Assembly: GCA_903847975.1 (NCBI GenBank)
Contig: CAINFC010000138.1
Span: 52,340-116,339 of the forward strand
Direction of reading: 5' to 3'
Source: an uncultured Acidobacteriota bacterium
GTDB lineage: Bacteria > Acidobacteriota > UBA6911 > CAINFC01
Length of the DNA: 64,000 nucleotides
Shown here: positions 27,294 to 39,438 of the stretch, in pieces
Layout of the letters: every line of letters starts with the position of its first letter
Position numbering within the stretch: the stretch's first letter is position 1
Made by a program: the position numbers and the translations under genes
The notes under the pieces: generated by a model
Seen by the model: only the letters and a program-made list of their open reading frames with translations
The model's database searches: none
Told to the model about the DNA's origin: nothing

Positions 27294-29072
27294 ATGCTTC
27301 CTGAGTTCTTCTCCCGACTGCCCCTTCCCCTGGCCCAGGCCTATTTGCGCCTGCGCAACGCACGGGAAAGCAAGGAGAAGCATGATGCCGCCTATTTTCT
27401 GCTGGAGGCGGTGCTCAAATTCCTGGCCATCCTGGCCCTCGGGGAGTTCCTGGCTCTCGGCAAGGAGAGCACCGAGCGGGCGGCCCGGCTGCCCAAAATG
27501 GCCCGGCCGTCGATCGGGCACTGGGTGCAGCTGCTGCGGACGCTCGCTGCCTTCTTTTCGGATTCCCGGGAGGAGCCTCCGGGCCGGCTTGTCTCCTGGG
27601 TCGGGAAGCTGACGGCGCGCACCCGGGATCTGCCGTTGAGCCTGGCCTTTGCCGGCAGGCTTGCGGAAAAAGACCGGCTGCGGCTGGGGTTCCGGAGTTC
27701 GGTTGCCCCCCTGGACCTGCTGGAAATTCTACCCGCCTACCGCAACAGGCACATGGCCCATTCGGCGCCGGCTCTGAAAAGCTTTTACGATCAGTTCGGG
27801 CCGCTCCTGTCGGATGCCGCGGGGGAACTGCTCGCCTACCTTCCCCTGCTGCCGGATGGAAGGGAGCTTATCTACCTGGAGGAACGGAGGGAATCCGAGC
27901 AGGGCACGCCGGTTCTGGAGCGGCTGCGTTTCATGGGGATGGCTCCCTTGCGCCTTTCTCCGCTGCCGGCGGATGGGGAAGAGACCGCGATCCGCCGGCC
28001 GGGTACCCTTTGTCTGGCCGGAGAAGGCGGCGAGCCCGAAATCCCCCTTTTCCCCTGGCTCCACGGCCGCTGGGAAGATGAAAAGGGAGAGGTGTTTTTC
28101 TTTAACGGAATGGCGCGGGAGGATGCCGCCGAATATCTGAGCTATTCCTCGGGAGAGCTCAGCCGGGTAAGCGGGGTCAGGCAATACCTGGAGCCCTTTC
28201 TCCCGGAGGAATCCTCCCCGGTCTGGAGAGAGAGCCTGGAAGAAAGGGCAGGCGCTTCCTCCTTCTCGGAACGGATCTCCGGCTGGATAAGGTTTTGGCG
28301 GTATGCCGGCCTGTTTCTGCTGGTGCCGGTCCTGGCGCTGCTCGGTTATGGCGGGTGGCGCCTCTTCCGCGGCGCGAGCCTCGATACGGCGTCCTTTCAG
28401 GCAGCGGTGGCGAGCCGCCGGGCGGAGGCGGCCCGCGAGGAGCTGGATCGCCTGCAGCGGAACTATCCCGCCGACTCCAGGGTGGAGGAAATCCGCAAGG
28501 CCTTCCGGAGTTTTTTCTCGCCCGACTTCGGAGACGAATTTCTGGTCGGCCTGGAGTTCTGGCAGGCGCCCGACGGCTGGAAAGCCGGCGGCGGAAAGCT
28601 TGCCGTCCGGGGGCCGGGCTTCGGCACTCTGCGCGACAAGTTTTACGACGATTTTCAGGCCAGCTTCAATCTTTCTTTCGCGAACGCCCGGGGGGCGGTC
28701 TGGATTCTGCGGGCCCGGCAGGACTTGAGCCGCTACTTTCTTTTTCAGCTCTCCGGGTCCAAGGCAAGCCTGCCGGGGACGTTTACCGGCTGGCGCTTTG
28801 CCGACGGAAAAATGGAACGGGTTTACGGTCCGACCGCCGTGGGGGCCAATCTCGGCAAAGAAAAGGATCAGTACAACATCCTGGTCACGGCCCGGAAGGA
28901 TGCCATAGAGCATTTCATCAGCACCGCCGAGGATCCGTCCGAAGAGCCGCTATCCCTGGGCCGTGTCGCGGGATTGCCGGCCGCCGGGGGAACGGTCGGG
29001 TTTGGAACGCGGGAAGGGGAGGAGTTCGACGTTCGGGCCTTTCAGATCGTCGCTCTTCCGGATACCCGATAG
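27294..29072 (+). CDS. HEPN-like / transmembrane / LamG-like protein
   Basis: 592 residues with no signal peptide. The N-terminal 190 residues are helical (EKHDAAYFLLEAVLKFLAILALG; RPSIGHWVQLLRTL) and end in AYRNRHMAH at 149-156, which fits the R-N-x4-H signature of HEPN RNase-type domains (Rx4-6H). A middle beta-rich part follows, then one transmembrane helix (about 338-354), and a C-terminal beta-sandwich (about 415-590) with the pattern of LamG/DUF1080-like domains (DDFQASFNLSF, YNILVTARKDAIEHFI, GTVGFGTREGEEFDVRAFQI). The HEPN part would be cytoplasmic and the LamG part outside: a possible surface sensor joined to an RNA-cleaving or scaffold domain. HEPN assignment rests on the motif and helical context only. 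Confidence 0.55.
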   Translation: MLPEFFSRLPLPLAQAYLRLRNARESKEKHDAAYFLLEAVLKFLAILALGEFLALGKESTERAARLPKMARPSIGHWVQLLRTLAAFFSDSREEPPGRLVSWVGKLTARTRDLPLSLAFAGRLAEKDRLRLGFRSSVAPLDLLEILPAYRNRHMAHSAPALKSFYDQFGPLLSDAAGELLAYLPLLPDGRELIYLEERRESEQGTPVLERLRFMGMAPLRLSPLPADGEETAIRRPGTLCLAGEGGEPEIPLFPWLHGRWEDEKGEVFFFNGMAREDAAEYLSYSSGELSRVSGVRQYLEPFLPEESSPVWRESLEERAGASSFSERISGWIRFWRYAGLFLLVPVLALLGYGGWRLFRGASLDTASFQAAVASRRAEAAREELDRLQRNYPADSRVEEIRKAFRSFFSPDFGDEFLVGLEFWQAPDGWKAGGGKLAVRGPGFGTLRDKFYDDFQASFNLSFANARGAVWILRARQDLSRYFLFQLSGSKASLPGTFTGWRFADGKMERVYGPTAVGANLGKEKDQYNILVTARKDAIEHFISTAEDPSEEPLSLGRVAGLPAAGGTVGFGTREGEEFDVRAFQIVALPDTR

Positions 29073-29150
29073 GCAGAAGCGGGCTGTTCCCGCGGGGACT
29101 TCTCCGTCCCGACGGACCAGGCCTCCCGTTCTCACCTGCTTTGTAAAATA

Positions 29151-29189
29151 CCACAAAGTATTTATTTGTGGCTTTCCCGGTAGTATAAT
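29151..29189 (+). promoter_or_regulatory. CCACAAA-N7-TTTGTGG operator candidate with TATAAT
   Basis: A perfect 7-bp inverted repeat, CCACAAA (29151-29157) and TTTGTGG (29165-29171), lies 12 bp upstream of a perfect TATAAT (29184-29189). No good -35 is present at the expected distance; the -35 region overlaps the palindrome, as in activator-dependent or repressed promoters. It precedes the second Oar gene by about 50 bp. Confidence 0.5.
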
Positions 29190-29241
29190 CTATTGCCAGG
29201 GGAGGAAATAGACTGTCCGGAGGACCGGCTGCCGCTGTACC

Positions 29242-32200
29242 ATGCTTGCAATCTTTTCAAAACCCGCCCTGGCCGGCAGAAAAGCGGCCGGCGCATTTCT
29301 TATTGGTTGTCTGACCGTCCTGGTTCCCTGTACGGTGAGCGCGCAGAACGCAGTCAGCGGGGTCATCAAGGGATTCGTCAAAGACGCCCGCGACGGGAAA
29401 GTCATTCCCGGGGCGATCATCGACCTGGAAAACCGGACCACCGGGGCGCGCTGGGCCACGCGCAGCAACCGGGACGGATCGTACATCCGCCCGAACCTGT
29501 CTCCCGGAGAGTATCTCGTCCAATGCCTTCATTCCGCCTACCAGTCCGATTCCTATGGGCCGGTGCACATCAACCTGAACCATGTCACCACACTGGAGAT
29601 TCCGCCCTTTCTTCTTCTGAAAAAGGAGGAAGCGCCGGGCCGGGCCGGGGAGGACGGCCTGGTACCTTCCGACTTCCTGGCTGCGGCAGCTCCGGAAATT
29701 CCGCACGCCTACCTGAGCTCCCGGGAGCAGACTGCCTTCCTGGTTGGCGGCCCGATGGATTCCCGTACTGACTCCCTGGACTGGCCCGAGGCGCAGACCC
29801 CAACGGCCCAGCCGGCACCCGCCGCTCCTGCCGGCGGAGCGACACCCGCGCGGGACGCCCGGGCGGTGCGGATGGTCAACACGGAAAACGGCATGCGCGG
29901 CGGCAACTTTCCGGCCCGGTTTCTGGAGGCCCTTCCGCTGCCCGGCATTCGCAGCTACGACAGCCTGGCTTTCCTGGTGGCCGGTGTGGCCGATCCGCCG
30001 CAGCCGCTCGGCGACTCCACGGGGCCGGGGATCGGCGCCGGGGTGGGTACCTCCGGGCAGTTTGCGGTCAACGGGATGCGCAGCCGGGCCAACAGCTTCA
30101 CGGTGGACGGCTCGGACGACAACGACCAGGATGTTGCCGTGCGCCGCCAGGGGTATCTTTCCCTGTTGTCCCAGCCGGTGGAGACCGTGGAGGAATTCCA
30201 GATTTCCACTCTGCTGTGGGATGCCGAGCAGGGGCGCAACATGGGCTCGCAGGTCAACGCCGTTTCGCGCAGCGGAGGGAAGAAGGTGCACGGCGAGCTT
30301 TACGGTTACTACACCGACTCCCGCTGGAATGCCCGCAATTTCTTCGACACCACCGGAGGGGCCGGTCAAGGGAAGGATCTGTTCCGGCGCGCCCAGGCGG
30401 GCGCCACGCTGGCCGGCCCGCTTTGGCGGCAGACGCGGTTTTTCGCCGGTTTCGAGCAGCAGAAGATCCGGGCCTCCCGGGAAAAGCATTTCGCCGTGCC
30501 CACCGCCGAAGAAAGAATCTTCCAGGGCCTGCCGAAGTTCAAGGTCATCACCTCCCCCTACTCGATCAATAACACGGTTGATTTCGAAACGGATTCAGGT
30601 ACGACTCCGCTGGGGGCCAGCCTGATGTCCCTTTATCCTTCGCCCAATCAGGCCTCCGGGCTTTTCGGTCCAAACGGATATGCGAACGTGCTTCCGGCGG
30701 ACGGAAAGGGCCAGATTTTTTCCCTCAAGATATCTCACCAGGTGGAAAAAAAGCATAACCTGGATGCCCGCTACTCCCTAGTGCAGGATTTCCGTGTGCT
30801 GCCCGAGGTTGGAAATGCCATTCAATCCACGATTGACAGCCGGTCCCGCTCCCAGAACCTGGCTCTCATTCTGGACAGTGTCCTCAGCTCTTCCTTTCTG
30901 AATCAGGCCCGCATTTCCTACGGCCGAACCCGGCTGCAATTTCCGGAGCATCACGGTTTTCCCCTTTCCCTGGTGGGCGATGAGCACCTTGTCTCTTCCA
31001 GGATTCTTCCCATTTTCAAAGATACCGGAAAGCCGTCGCCGCTCTGGTCCGAGGTCTTTGCCACTACAGGCCCGATTGGTCAAATAGTTGTACGTCCCTA
31101 CTCTCCCATCGGCATCGATCCGGCTCTTTTTCCTCAAATGAGGGTGAATAATACTTTTCAATTTGCCGATACTTTGACGCGATCCTGGACCCGGAACAGT
31201 CTCAAGGTTGGCGGAGATGTTCGATGGGTACAATTCAACAGCGCTCAGGAGAGGTACTATCTTCCTTTCGTGGAAATCAATCCTGGATTCCTGAATACCC
31301 GAAGCAGGAGCACTTCGGCTCCTCCTTCGTCCCGGTATCTTTCCGGCGGACAGTTTGCCAGCCTGGGTCAGATCTCCTCCATCTTCCAGACCATTTCCAC
31401 CGATCCCACCCGATCCTACTTCGGTCTTCGTTTTGCAGAACTTAATTTCTATGCCAATGACAGCTGGCATCCGGTCCCCACCCTCTCTCTGGAGTTCGGA
31501 GTGAGATATGAGCGGAATACGGTGCCACACGAGGTCCATGGTCGGCTGGAAGAGGCTATGAGTTTGAATAACCTGCCTGTGCCGGGAAGCTCCGCGTTTG
31601 ACCGAAAAGCATCAACGGAAGCGTTCCAGCTGGCCGTTACGGCCTACAGAAAGATTCTGGGCAGCCGATCGGGTATATATGAAGCAGACAATACCAATTG
31701 GGGGCCTCACTTGGGTTTTTCCTGGGATCCTAACGGAAAAGGAAGAACGGCGCTGCGCGGAGGATTCGGATTGTATTACGATACGATTTTGGGTTCGATC
31801 GTAAGCCAGTCCCGAAATGTTTTTCCCATGGAAATCCCCTTCTTGTCCGACTCCCAAATGTTTGGCATGGACGGACTGGTCGCCAGCAATCCGGCTGTTT
31901 TTAATATTTCCGACACTGAGGGCAATCTGCTGGATTATTTTATTCCCGGAACCAACCGTCTGAACGGATCCCCATCCGACTTTGTGGCTTTGGTCGGCAA
32001 CCTTTTTTATTCCGTACGAGGTACAGGCGGCCTTACCTTCACTCTTCCGGAGATGCGGTTGAGAACTCCCTACGTGCAGCAGTGGCATCTGACCCTGGAG
32101 CGGGAAGTTTTCGGCGATTTTCTTTTGTCGGCCGGTTACGTCGGCTCCAAGGGGACCCGTCTGCTGCACCTGACCACCCCGAATGGCGGTCCGAGCATTA

Positions 32201-33063
32201 CGCCGCAGCAAACTCTGACGTTGACAGGCGATTCGCTGCCGACCGTCAGTTTTGACAGTACGCGATATCCCGTTCAGCTTCCCATCGCCAGAAAAGAATC
32301 GAACCTGGGTGCGTATCGGACTTTCGAAAGCTCCGGTAGTTCCTCCTATCATGCAATGCAAATAGAGGCCCGAAAACGCTACTCCTACGGATTTATTATT
32401 ACGGCTGCGTACAATTGGTCGCATTCTATCGACGATGCCTCCGACATCTTCGAGTCCGCCGGAGCCAAGCCGATCGCCCAGGATTCCGGCAACCTTCGGG
32501 CGGAGCGGGGCCTTTCCGGTTTCGACACCCGCCATCAGTTCCGATTTTCCGCCGTGTGGAGCCTGCCCTCGATTTTTCAGTCCGGCGCCTCGCCAAGGGC
32601 CCGTGCTCTTTTCCGAAACTGGCAGCTGGCTTCGATTTTTCACTGGCGCAGCGGACAACCCTACACGCTGGAAGTTCCCATCGATGCGAACATGGACGGC
32701 AATCTCACCGACCGGCCTGCCGGAACCAGGGGTTTGAGGTTCTATTCCGGTCATGGAGTTCAGAGAATCAGTCTGGAACCGGGATATGCGGTGGATGATT
32801 TTTTCATCCTGGGGAAGAACGGCCTGGTGGGCCGCAATACACAGACGGGGGACGGGCTTGTTAACCTGGACCTGGCTTTGAGCCGCAGGTGCCATTTCCG
32901 GGAAAACCGGCACCTGGAGGTCCGGGTAGAAATTTTCAACTTTTTCAACCGGGCCAATTTCGGGCTGCCGGTGCGAATTATCGGGAACCCGGGATTCGGG
33001 CTCTCGCAGAATACCCTGACGTCCGCGAGGCTGATTCAATTGGCTCTCAAGATTAACTTTTAA
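29242..33063 (+). CDS. Second Oar-type TonB-dependent receptor
   Basis: 1273 residues. It has an N-terminal signal peptide (residues about 13-35, ending TVSAQ), a CarboxypepD_reg-like domain (GFVKDARDGKVIPGAIIDLENR), a Pro/Ala-rich linker (about 190-205), a plug region (VNGMRSRANSFTVDGSDDND; VNAVSRSGGKKVHGELYGYY) and a barrel that ends in Phe (LALKINF). The Shine-Dalgarno is distant (GGAGG about 20 nt upstream). It is followed 60 bp downstream by the IPT surface protein, so the two may act together at the cell surface. The middle of the gene (roughly 30.6-32.5 kb) looks less GC-rich than its ends. Confidence 0.88.
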   Translation: MLAIFSKPALAGRKAAGAFLIGCLTVLVPCTVSAQNAVSGVIKGFVKDARDGKVIPGAIIDLENRTTGARWATRSNRDGSYIRPNLSPGEYLVQCLHSAYQSDSYGPVHINLNHVTTLEIPPFLLLKKEEAPGRAGEDGLVPSDFLAAAAPEIPHAYLSSREQTAFLVGGPMDSRTDSLDWPEAQTPTAQPAPAAPAGGATPARDARAVRMVNTENGMRGGNFPARFLEALPLPGIRSYDSLAFLVAGVADPPQPLGDSTGPGIGAGVGTSGQFAVNGMRSRANSFTVDGSDDNDQDVAVRRQGYLSLLSQPVETVEEFQISTLLWDAEQGRNMGSQVNAVSRSGGKKVHGELYGYYTDSRWNARNFFDTTGGAGQGKDLFRRAQAGATLAGPLWRQTRFFAGFEQQKIRASREKHFAVPTAEERIFQGLPKFKVITSPYSINNTVDFETDSGTTPLGASLMSLYPSPNQASGLFGPNGYANVLPADGKGQIFSLKISHQVEKKHNLDARYSLVQDFRVLPEVGNAIQSTIDSRSRSQNLALILDSVLSSSFLNQARISYGRTRLQFPEHHGFPLSLVGDEHLVSSRILPIFKDTGKPSPLWSEVFATTGPIGQIVVRPYSPIGIDPALFPQMRVNNTFQFADTLTRSWTRNSLKVGGDVRWVQFNSAQERYYLPFVEINPGFLNTRSRSTSAPPSSRYLSGGQFASLGQISSIFQTISTDPTRSYFGLRFAELNFYANDSWHPVPTLSLEFGVRYERNTVPHEVHGRLEEAMSLNNLPVPGSSAFDRKASTEAFQLAVTAYRKILGSRSGIYEADNTNWGPHLGFSWDPNGKGRTALRGGFGLYYDTILGSIVSQSRNVFPMEIPFLSDSQMFGMDGLVASNPAVFNISDTEGNLLDYFIPGTNRLNGSPSDFVALVGNLFYSVRGTGGLTFTLPEMRLRTPYVQQWHLTLEREVFGDFLLSAGYVGSKGTRLLHLTTPNGGPSITPQQTLTLTGDSLPTVSFDSTRYPVQLPIARKESNLGAYRTFESSGSSSYHAMQIEARKRYSYGFIITAAYNWSHSIDDASDIFESAGAKPIAQDSGNLRAERGLSGFDTRHQFRFSAVWSLPSIFQSGASPRARALFRNWQLASIFHWRSGQPYTLEVPIDANMDGNLTDRPAGTRGLRFYSGHGVQRISLEPGYAVDDFFILGKNGLVGRNTQTGDGLVNLDLALSRRCHFRENRHLEVRVEIFNFFNRANFGLPVRIIGNPGFGLSQNTLTSARLIQLALKINF

Positions 33064-33122
33064 AATATGGTCTCTTGGTCTGCCGATGTTCCGGCGATCG
33101 ACTTATGACCGGAGGTTCGCTT

Positions 33123-35111
33123 ATGAATGGCAATCCAACATTATACCCAGGCCCTTCGGCTGCTTGCCGGATTCGGGGAACGGGGATTCTTCCAGCTCTG
33201 CTCCTGATTATTCATCTGACAGGTAGTGTCTTTGGGGCAGTCACCGAAAAACAACAGCCACCCCAGGGCCTGCCATCCGCGAATTCGCAGGCAGTCCTGG
33301 AGCCGGTCTTTCTGGTGCCGCCGGGAATACGCTTCGGGCCGGAACAGGATGGAACCGGAGGAGTGAGGTTTTCCAGCGGTATTCCCAGCTCGGTATACAT
33401 CAACGAGACGTTCGTCCCATGCTTTCAGTTTACGAATACCAGCCTCAGCAAACTGCTGATGGTGGAAATCACCCAGTCGGACGGAACGCGGGTCACATAC
33501 AACATCGCTTCCAGGCCGGCCGGGACCTATACGGTATGCCTGCCGGACAAGTATGCCTTCGGTAGTTGCGGAAGCCAGTGGATCCAGATACGCGGCTACT
33601 GGGAGCAGGTCGTTTATTGCATTACCTACCCCTGCTATCCTATTAACCAGTGGGATTCCGGTGACAAGCGGACAATGTGGGTCAACTGCGAATCCGTCGC
33701 CCCTGTCCCTTTTATCACCGGAACCCAGCCCAGCTCCTTTACCGCCGGCGATCCGGGCTTCTTTTTGACGATAAATGGCGGCAATTTCGTGAACCGGTCC
33801 ACAGTCCAATGGAACGGGCTCAATCGCCCAACCACCTTTATCAACAGCACCCAGTTGCAGGCCACCATTTATGCGAGCGATATCGCCATAGCTGGCACGG
33901 TTCGAATCGGCGTTTATACCTCGCCCCCCGGAGGGGGTACGGTTGAGGTTACGGGAGTAAATAATAATCCTGTTCCGGTATTTTCCACTCTGGAACCAAG
34001 TTCGGTTATGGCAGGTTCCCCCGGATTTACATTGAATATTCGCGGCACAGGATTCAACAGCAAGTCGATTGTTCAATGGCAAGGCTCCACGCGGCCCCTT
34101 ACCTCCGTCAGCTCTTCCATGCTTGGTGTGGCCATACAGGCCGGCGATGTGGCTTCTCCCGGTTCCGCGGTCGTATCCGTCACGAATCCTACGCCGGGGG
34201 GAGGTAGTTTCCAGGCTACCTTCCTGATTCAGGCCGGCAGTACCACTACCACGACCACTACGACGCTGGGATCGACGACCACCACCCTGGCCAGCGGACC
34301 GGTGATCCGGCTGAACAACAGCCGGTTTGAGGTATCCGTGAAGTGGGTCAACTACAACGACGCCTCCACCGGGTCGGGGACCGGTGTTGCCTACACCAAG
34401 GACAGCGGCTACTTCTGGTTCACCGATCCCAACAATATCGAGCTGATGATCAAGGTCCTGGACGGAAGGCAGATCAACGGGAATTTCTGGGTGATGTACG
34501 GTGCGCTTTCCGACCAGCAGTACACCATTACCATCAAGGATACGGTGACCGGTACGGTCAAAACCTATTTCAATCCGGCCTACAAGCTGGACAGCTTTTC
34601 CGATATCGACGCCTTCAGCGGAAGCCAGGCTGCCGCGGCATCCAGGCCGCAACCGCTCGGTGCGGAGTACGGCCGGCTGGCCACCCAGAGATGGATCCAG
34701 CTGCTCGGGCGGCGCAACCCGGCCGATTTTTCCATGCCGCCACCGCAGCGGCTGAAATCGTCCGCTGCCGGCTGCAGCACGGTAGGATCGCAGCTCTGCC
34801 TCAACAGCAATCGATTTTTACTGACGCTCAACTGGCGGAACTACAATGACGGCTCCACCGGCTATGCCCAGGCGGTGTCGCTGACCCCGGATACCGGCTA
34901 CTTCTGGTTCACCGATCCCAACAACATCGAGCTGGTGGTCAAGGTGCTCGACGGCCGGGCCCTCAACGGGCATTTCTGGATCATGTACGGCTCCCTGACG
35001 AATCTCGAATACACCATTACCTTGACCGATACCCAGACGGGGGAGATCAAGTCCTATCACAATCCGCCCTACAAGCAGCAGAGCGGGAAGGATATCGAGG
35101 CGATGCACTGA
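33123..35111 (+). CDS. Secreted IPT/TIG protein with duplicated C-terminal domain
   Basis: 662 residues. ATG 33123 is set by GGAGG at 33111-33115. After a signal segment (ILPALLLIIHLTGSVFG) there is a beta-rich part with several Cys, two IPT/TIG immunoglobulin-like domains (PSSFTAGDPGFFLTINGGNF and PSSVMAGSPGFTLNIRGTGF), a Thr-rich linker, and two copies of a domain of about 90 residues that share GYFWFTDPNNIEL and KVLDGR..NG.FW.MYG.L. The last domain type recurs at the ends of secreted acidobacterial proteins; its role is not known. Likely a surface or cell-wall-associated protein, downstream of the Oar receptor. Confidence 0.8.
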   Translation: MNGNPTLYPGPSAACRIRGTGILPALLLIIHLTGSVFGAVTEKQQPPQGLPSANSQAVLEPVFLVPPGIRFGPEQDGTGGVRFSSGIPSSVYINETFVPCFQFTNTSLSKLLMVEITQSDGTRVTYNIASRPAGTYTVCLPDKYAFGSCGSQWIQIRGYWEQVVYCITYPCYPINQWDSGDKRTMWVNCESVAPVPFITGTQPSSFTAGDPGFFLTINGGNFVNRSTVQWNGLNRPTTFINSTQLQATIYASDIAIAGTVRIGVYTSPPGGGTVEVTGVNNNPVPVFSTLEPSSVMAGSPGFTLNIRGTGFNSKSIVQWQGSTRPLTSVSSSMLGVAIQAGDVASPGSAVVSVTNPTPGGGSFQATFLIQAGSTTTTTTTTLGSTTTTLASGPVIRLNNSRFEVSVKWVNYNDASTGSGTGVAYTKDSGYFWFTDPNNIELMIKVLDGRQINGNFWVMYGALSDQQYTITIKDTVTGTVKTYFNPAYKLDSFSDIDAFSGSQAAAASRPQPLGAEYGRLATQRWIQLLGRRNPADFSMPPPQRLKSSAAGCSTVGSQLCLNSNRFLLTLNWRNYNDGSTGYAQAVSLTPDTGYFWFTDPNNIELVVKVLDGRALNGHFWIMYGSLTNLEYTITLTDTQTGEIKSYHNPPYKQQSGKDIEAMH

Positions 35112-35210
35112 GCTTTCTCCTCGGGGAAGGGAGCCTTCGCCGAGGCGCCGTCGTGACGGATGAAGCGGTCCCTTGCCCGGCGCCGGGTCAGGAATGCCGC
35201 GATTGCTTTT

Positions 35211-35290
35211 TTCTTTCTTCCTGATCTTCCCGCCTTCCTGTGAAACGATTGGATTTACAGGAAGAAAGGAAGAGCGGGAAGGAAGGAGGA
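35211..35290 (-). repeat. Dispersed palindromic repeat, copy E
   Basis: Read on the minus strand: TTCCCGCTCTTCCTTTC, TTCCTGTAAATCC, then TTTCACAGGAAGGCGGGAAG and ATCAGGAAG. It fills most of the 297-bp gap between the convergent IPT and OB-fold genes; nothing else is seen in that gap. Confidence 0.75.
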
Positions 35291-35408
35291 AGGGCTTTTC
35301 GAAAGAAGATGGTGGCTTATGGCCGGGTTATCCTGGATGATGGCTTCGCCAAAAGTACGGAACCGCTTTGAGGTTGCAACACGCTCTCCCGGTTCGGCCC
35401 GGGGGAGC

Positions 35409-36186
35409 CTAGGGTTTGGCGGGCTTTTCGATCTTGATCTCGGCGTCTTCGATAATCAGCTCATAACGGTAGCCCATGCCGATGTCTTTGTCCCGGGTGA
35501 GCAGTCCCGAGGCAACCACCACATCGCCCTTGCCGGCTTCCGCGCCGGTGTTGACGGTCAGGTCGTTCTGGTTCTGCGCCCCGGTTCCGTCCTGGAGGTG
35601 CATCCAGTTTTTTCCCAGGATGCCGCGGGAGACTTTCACCACCTGGGCGCGCAGCCGGACCTTTTTCCCCGCAAGCTCATTCTTTTTGGCGAAAAGCTCG
35701 GCAATGGTGTATCCGTCCGCCAGTTTGGAAATGCCGGTGACCGGTGCAGCCGGCGCGCTCGCATGGGCGTTTGGCATTCCGGTCGGCGGTGCGGCCGGGG
35801 TTGCCGCCGGGGCCGGGGCGGAGCCAGGTCCCGCAGGCACCAGGGCGGCAGCAAAATAGATCGTTTCGAAGGTCCGGTTCAGCGATTTGGAGAGGAAGTT
35901 GCGCATGGGCATGCCGCCCTGCAACCGGACTTTGTCTCCCACGCGGACGGCAGTCTGCGGACCGGCAGCCCAGATTTTCTCCCGGCCGGTATCCAGCAGC
36001 ACATAGGTGTAGCCGCCGGCATTCATGGTTTCCACCACCGTCCCGGATTCCGGGCCTCCGGCAGTGCCATGGGTGCTTTGCAGCGACATGGGCGGCGAGG
36101 CTGGCTTGGCGGGCGGAGCCTGGCTGAAGGCTGCGGCGGGGGAAAGCAGCATGGCGAGGAAGCAAAGAAGAAAAGGGTGTCTCGGT

Positions 36187-36194
<8 letters not shown>
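35409..36194 (-). CDS. Exported OB-fold (tRNA_anti-like) protein
   Basis: 261 residues. ATG 36194 overlaps the end of carB by 8 bp and opens a signal peptide ([19 protein letters not shown]). A first beta domain ([19 protein letters not shown].. [18 protein letters not shown]) is joined by a Pro/Ala-rich linker to an OB fold with the pattern [21 protein letters not shown] and HLQDGTG, as in NrfJ-like periplasmic OB proteins. It may bind a metal or small ligand in the periplasm. Overlap with carB suggests shared transcription, but the export signal argues against a role in carbamoyl-phosphate synthesis. Confidence 0.7.

Positions 36195-39430
<3,236 letters not shown>

Positions 39431-39438
<8 letters not shown>

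Noticed and set aside
34240..34295. Thr codon run considered as a slippery repeat or CRISPR-like unit
   Set aside because: It is in frame and encodes a Thr-rich linker between domains, common in secreted proteins.
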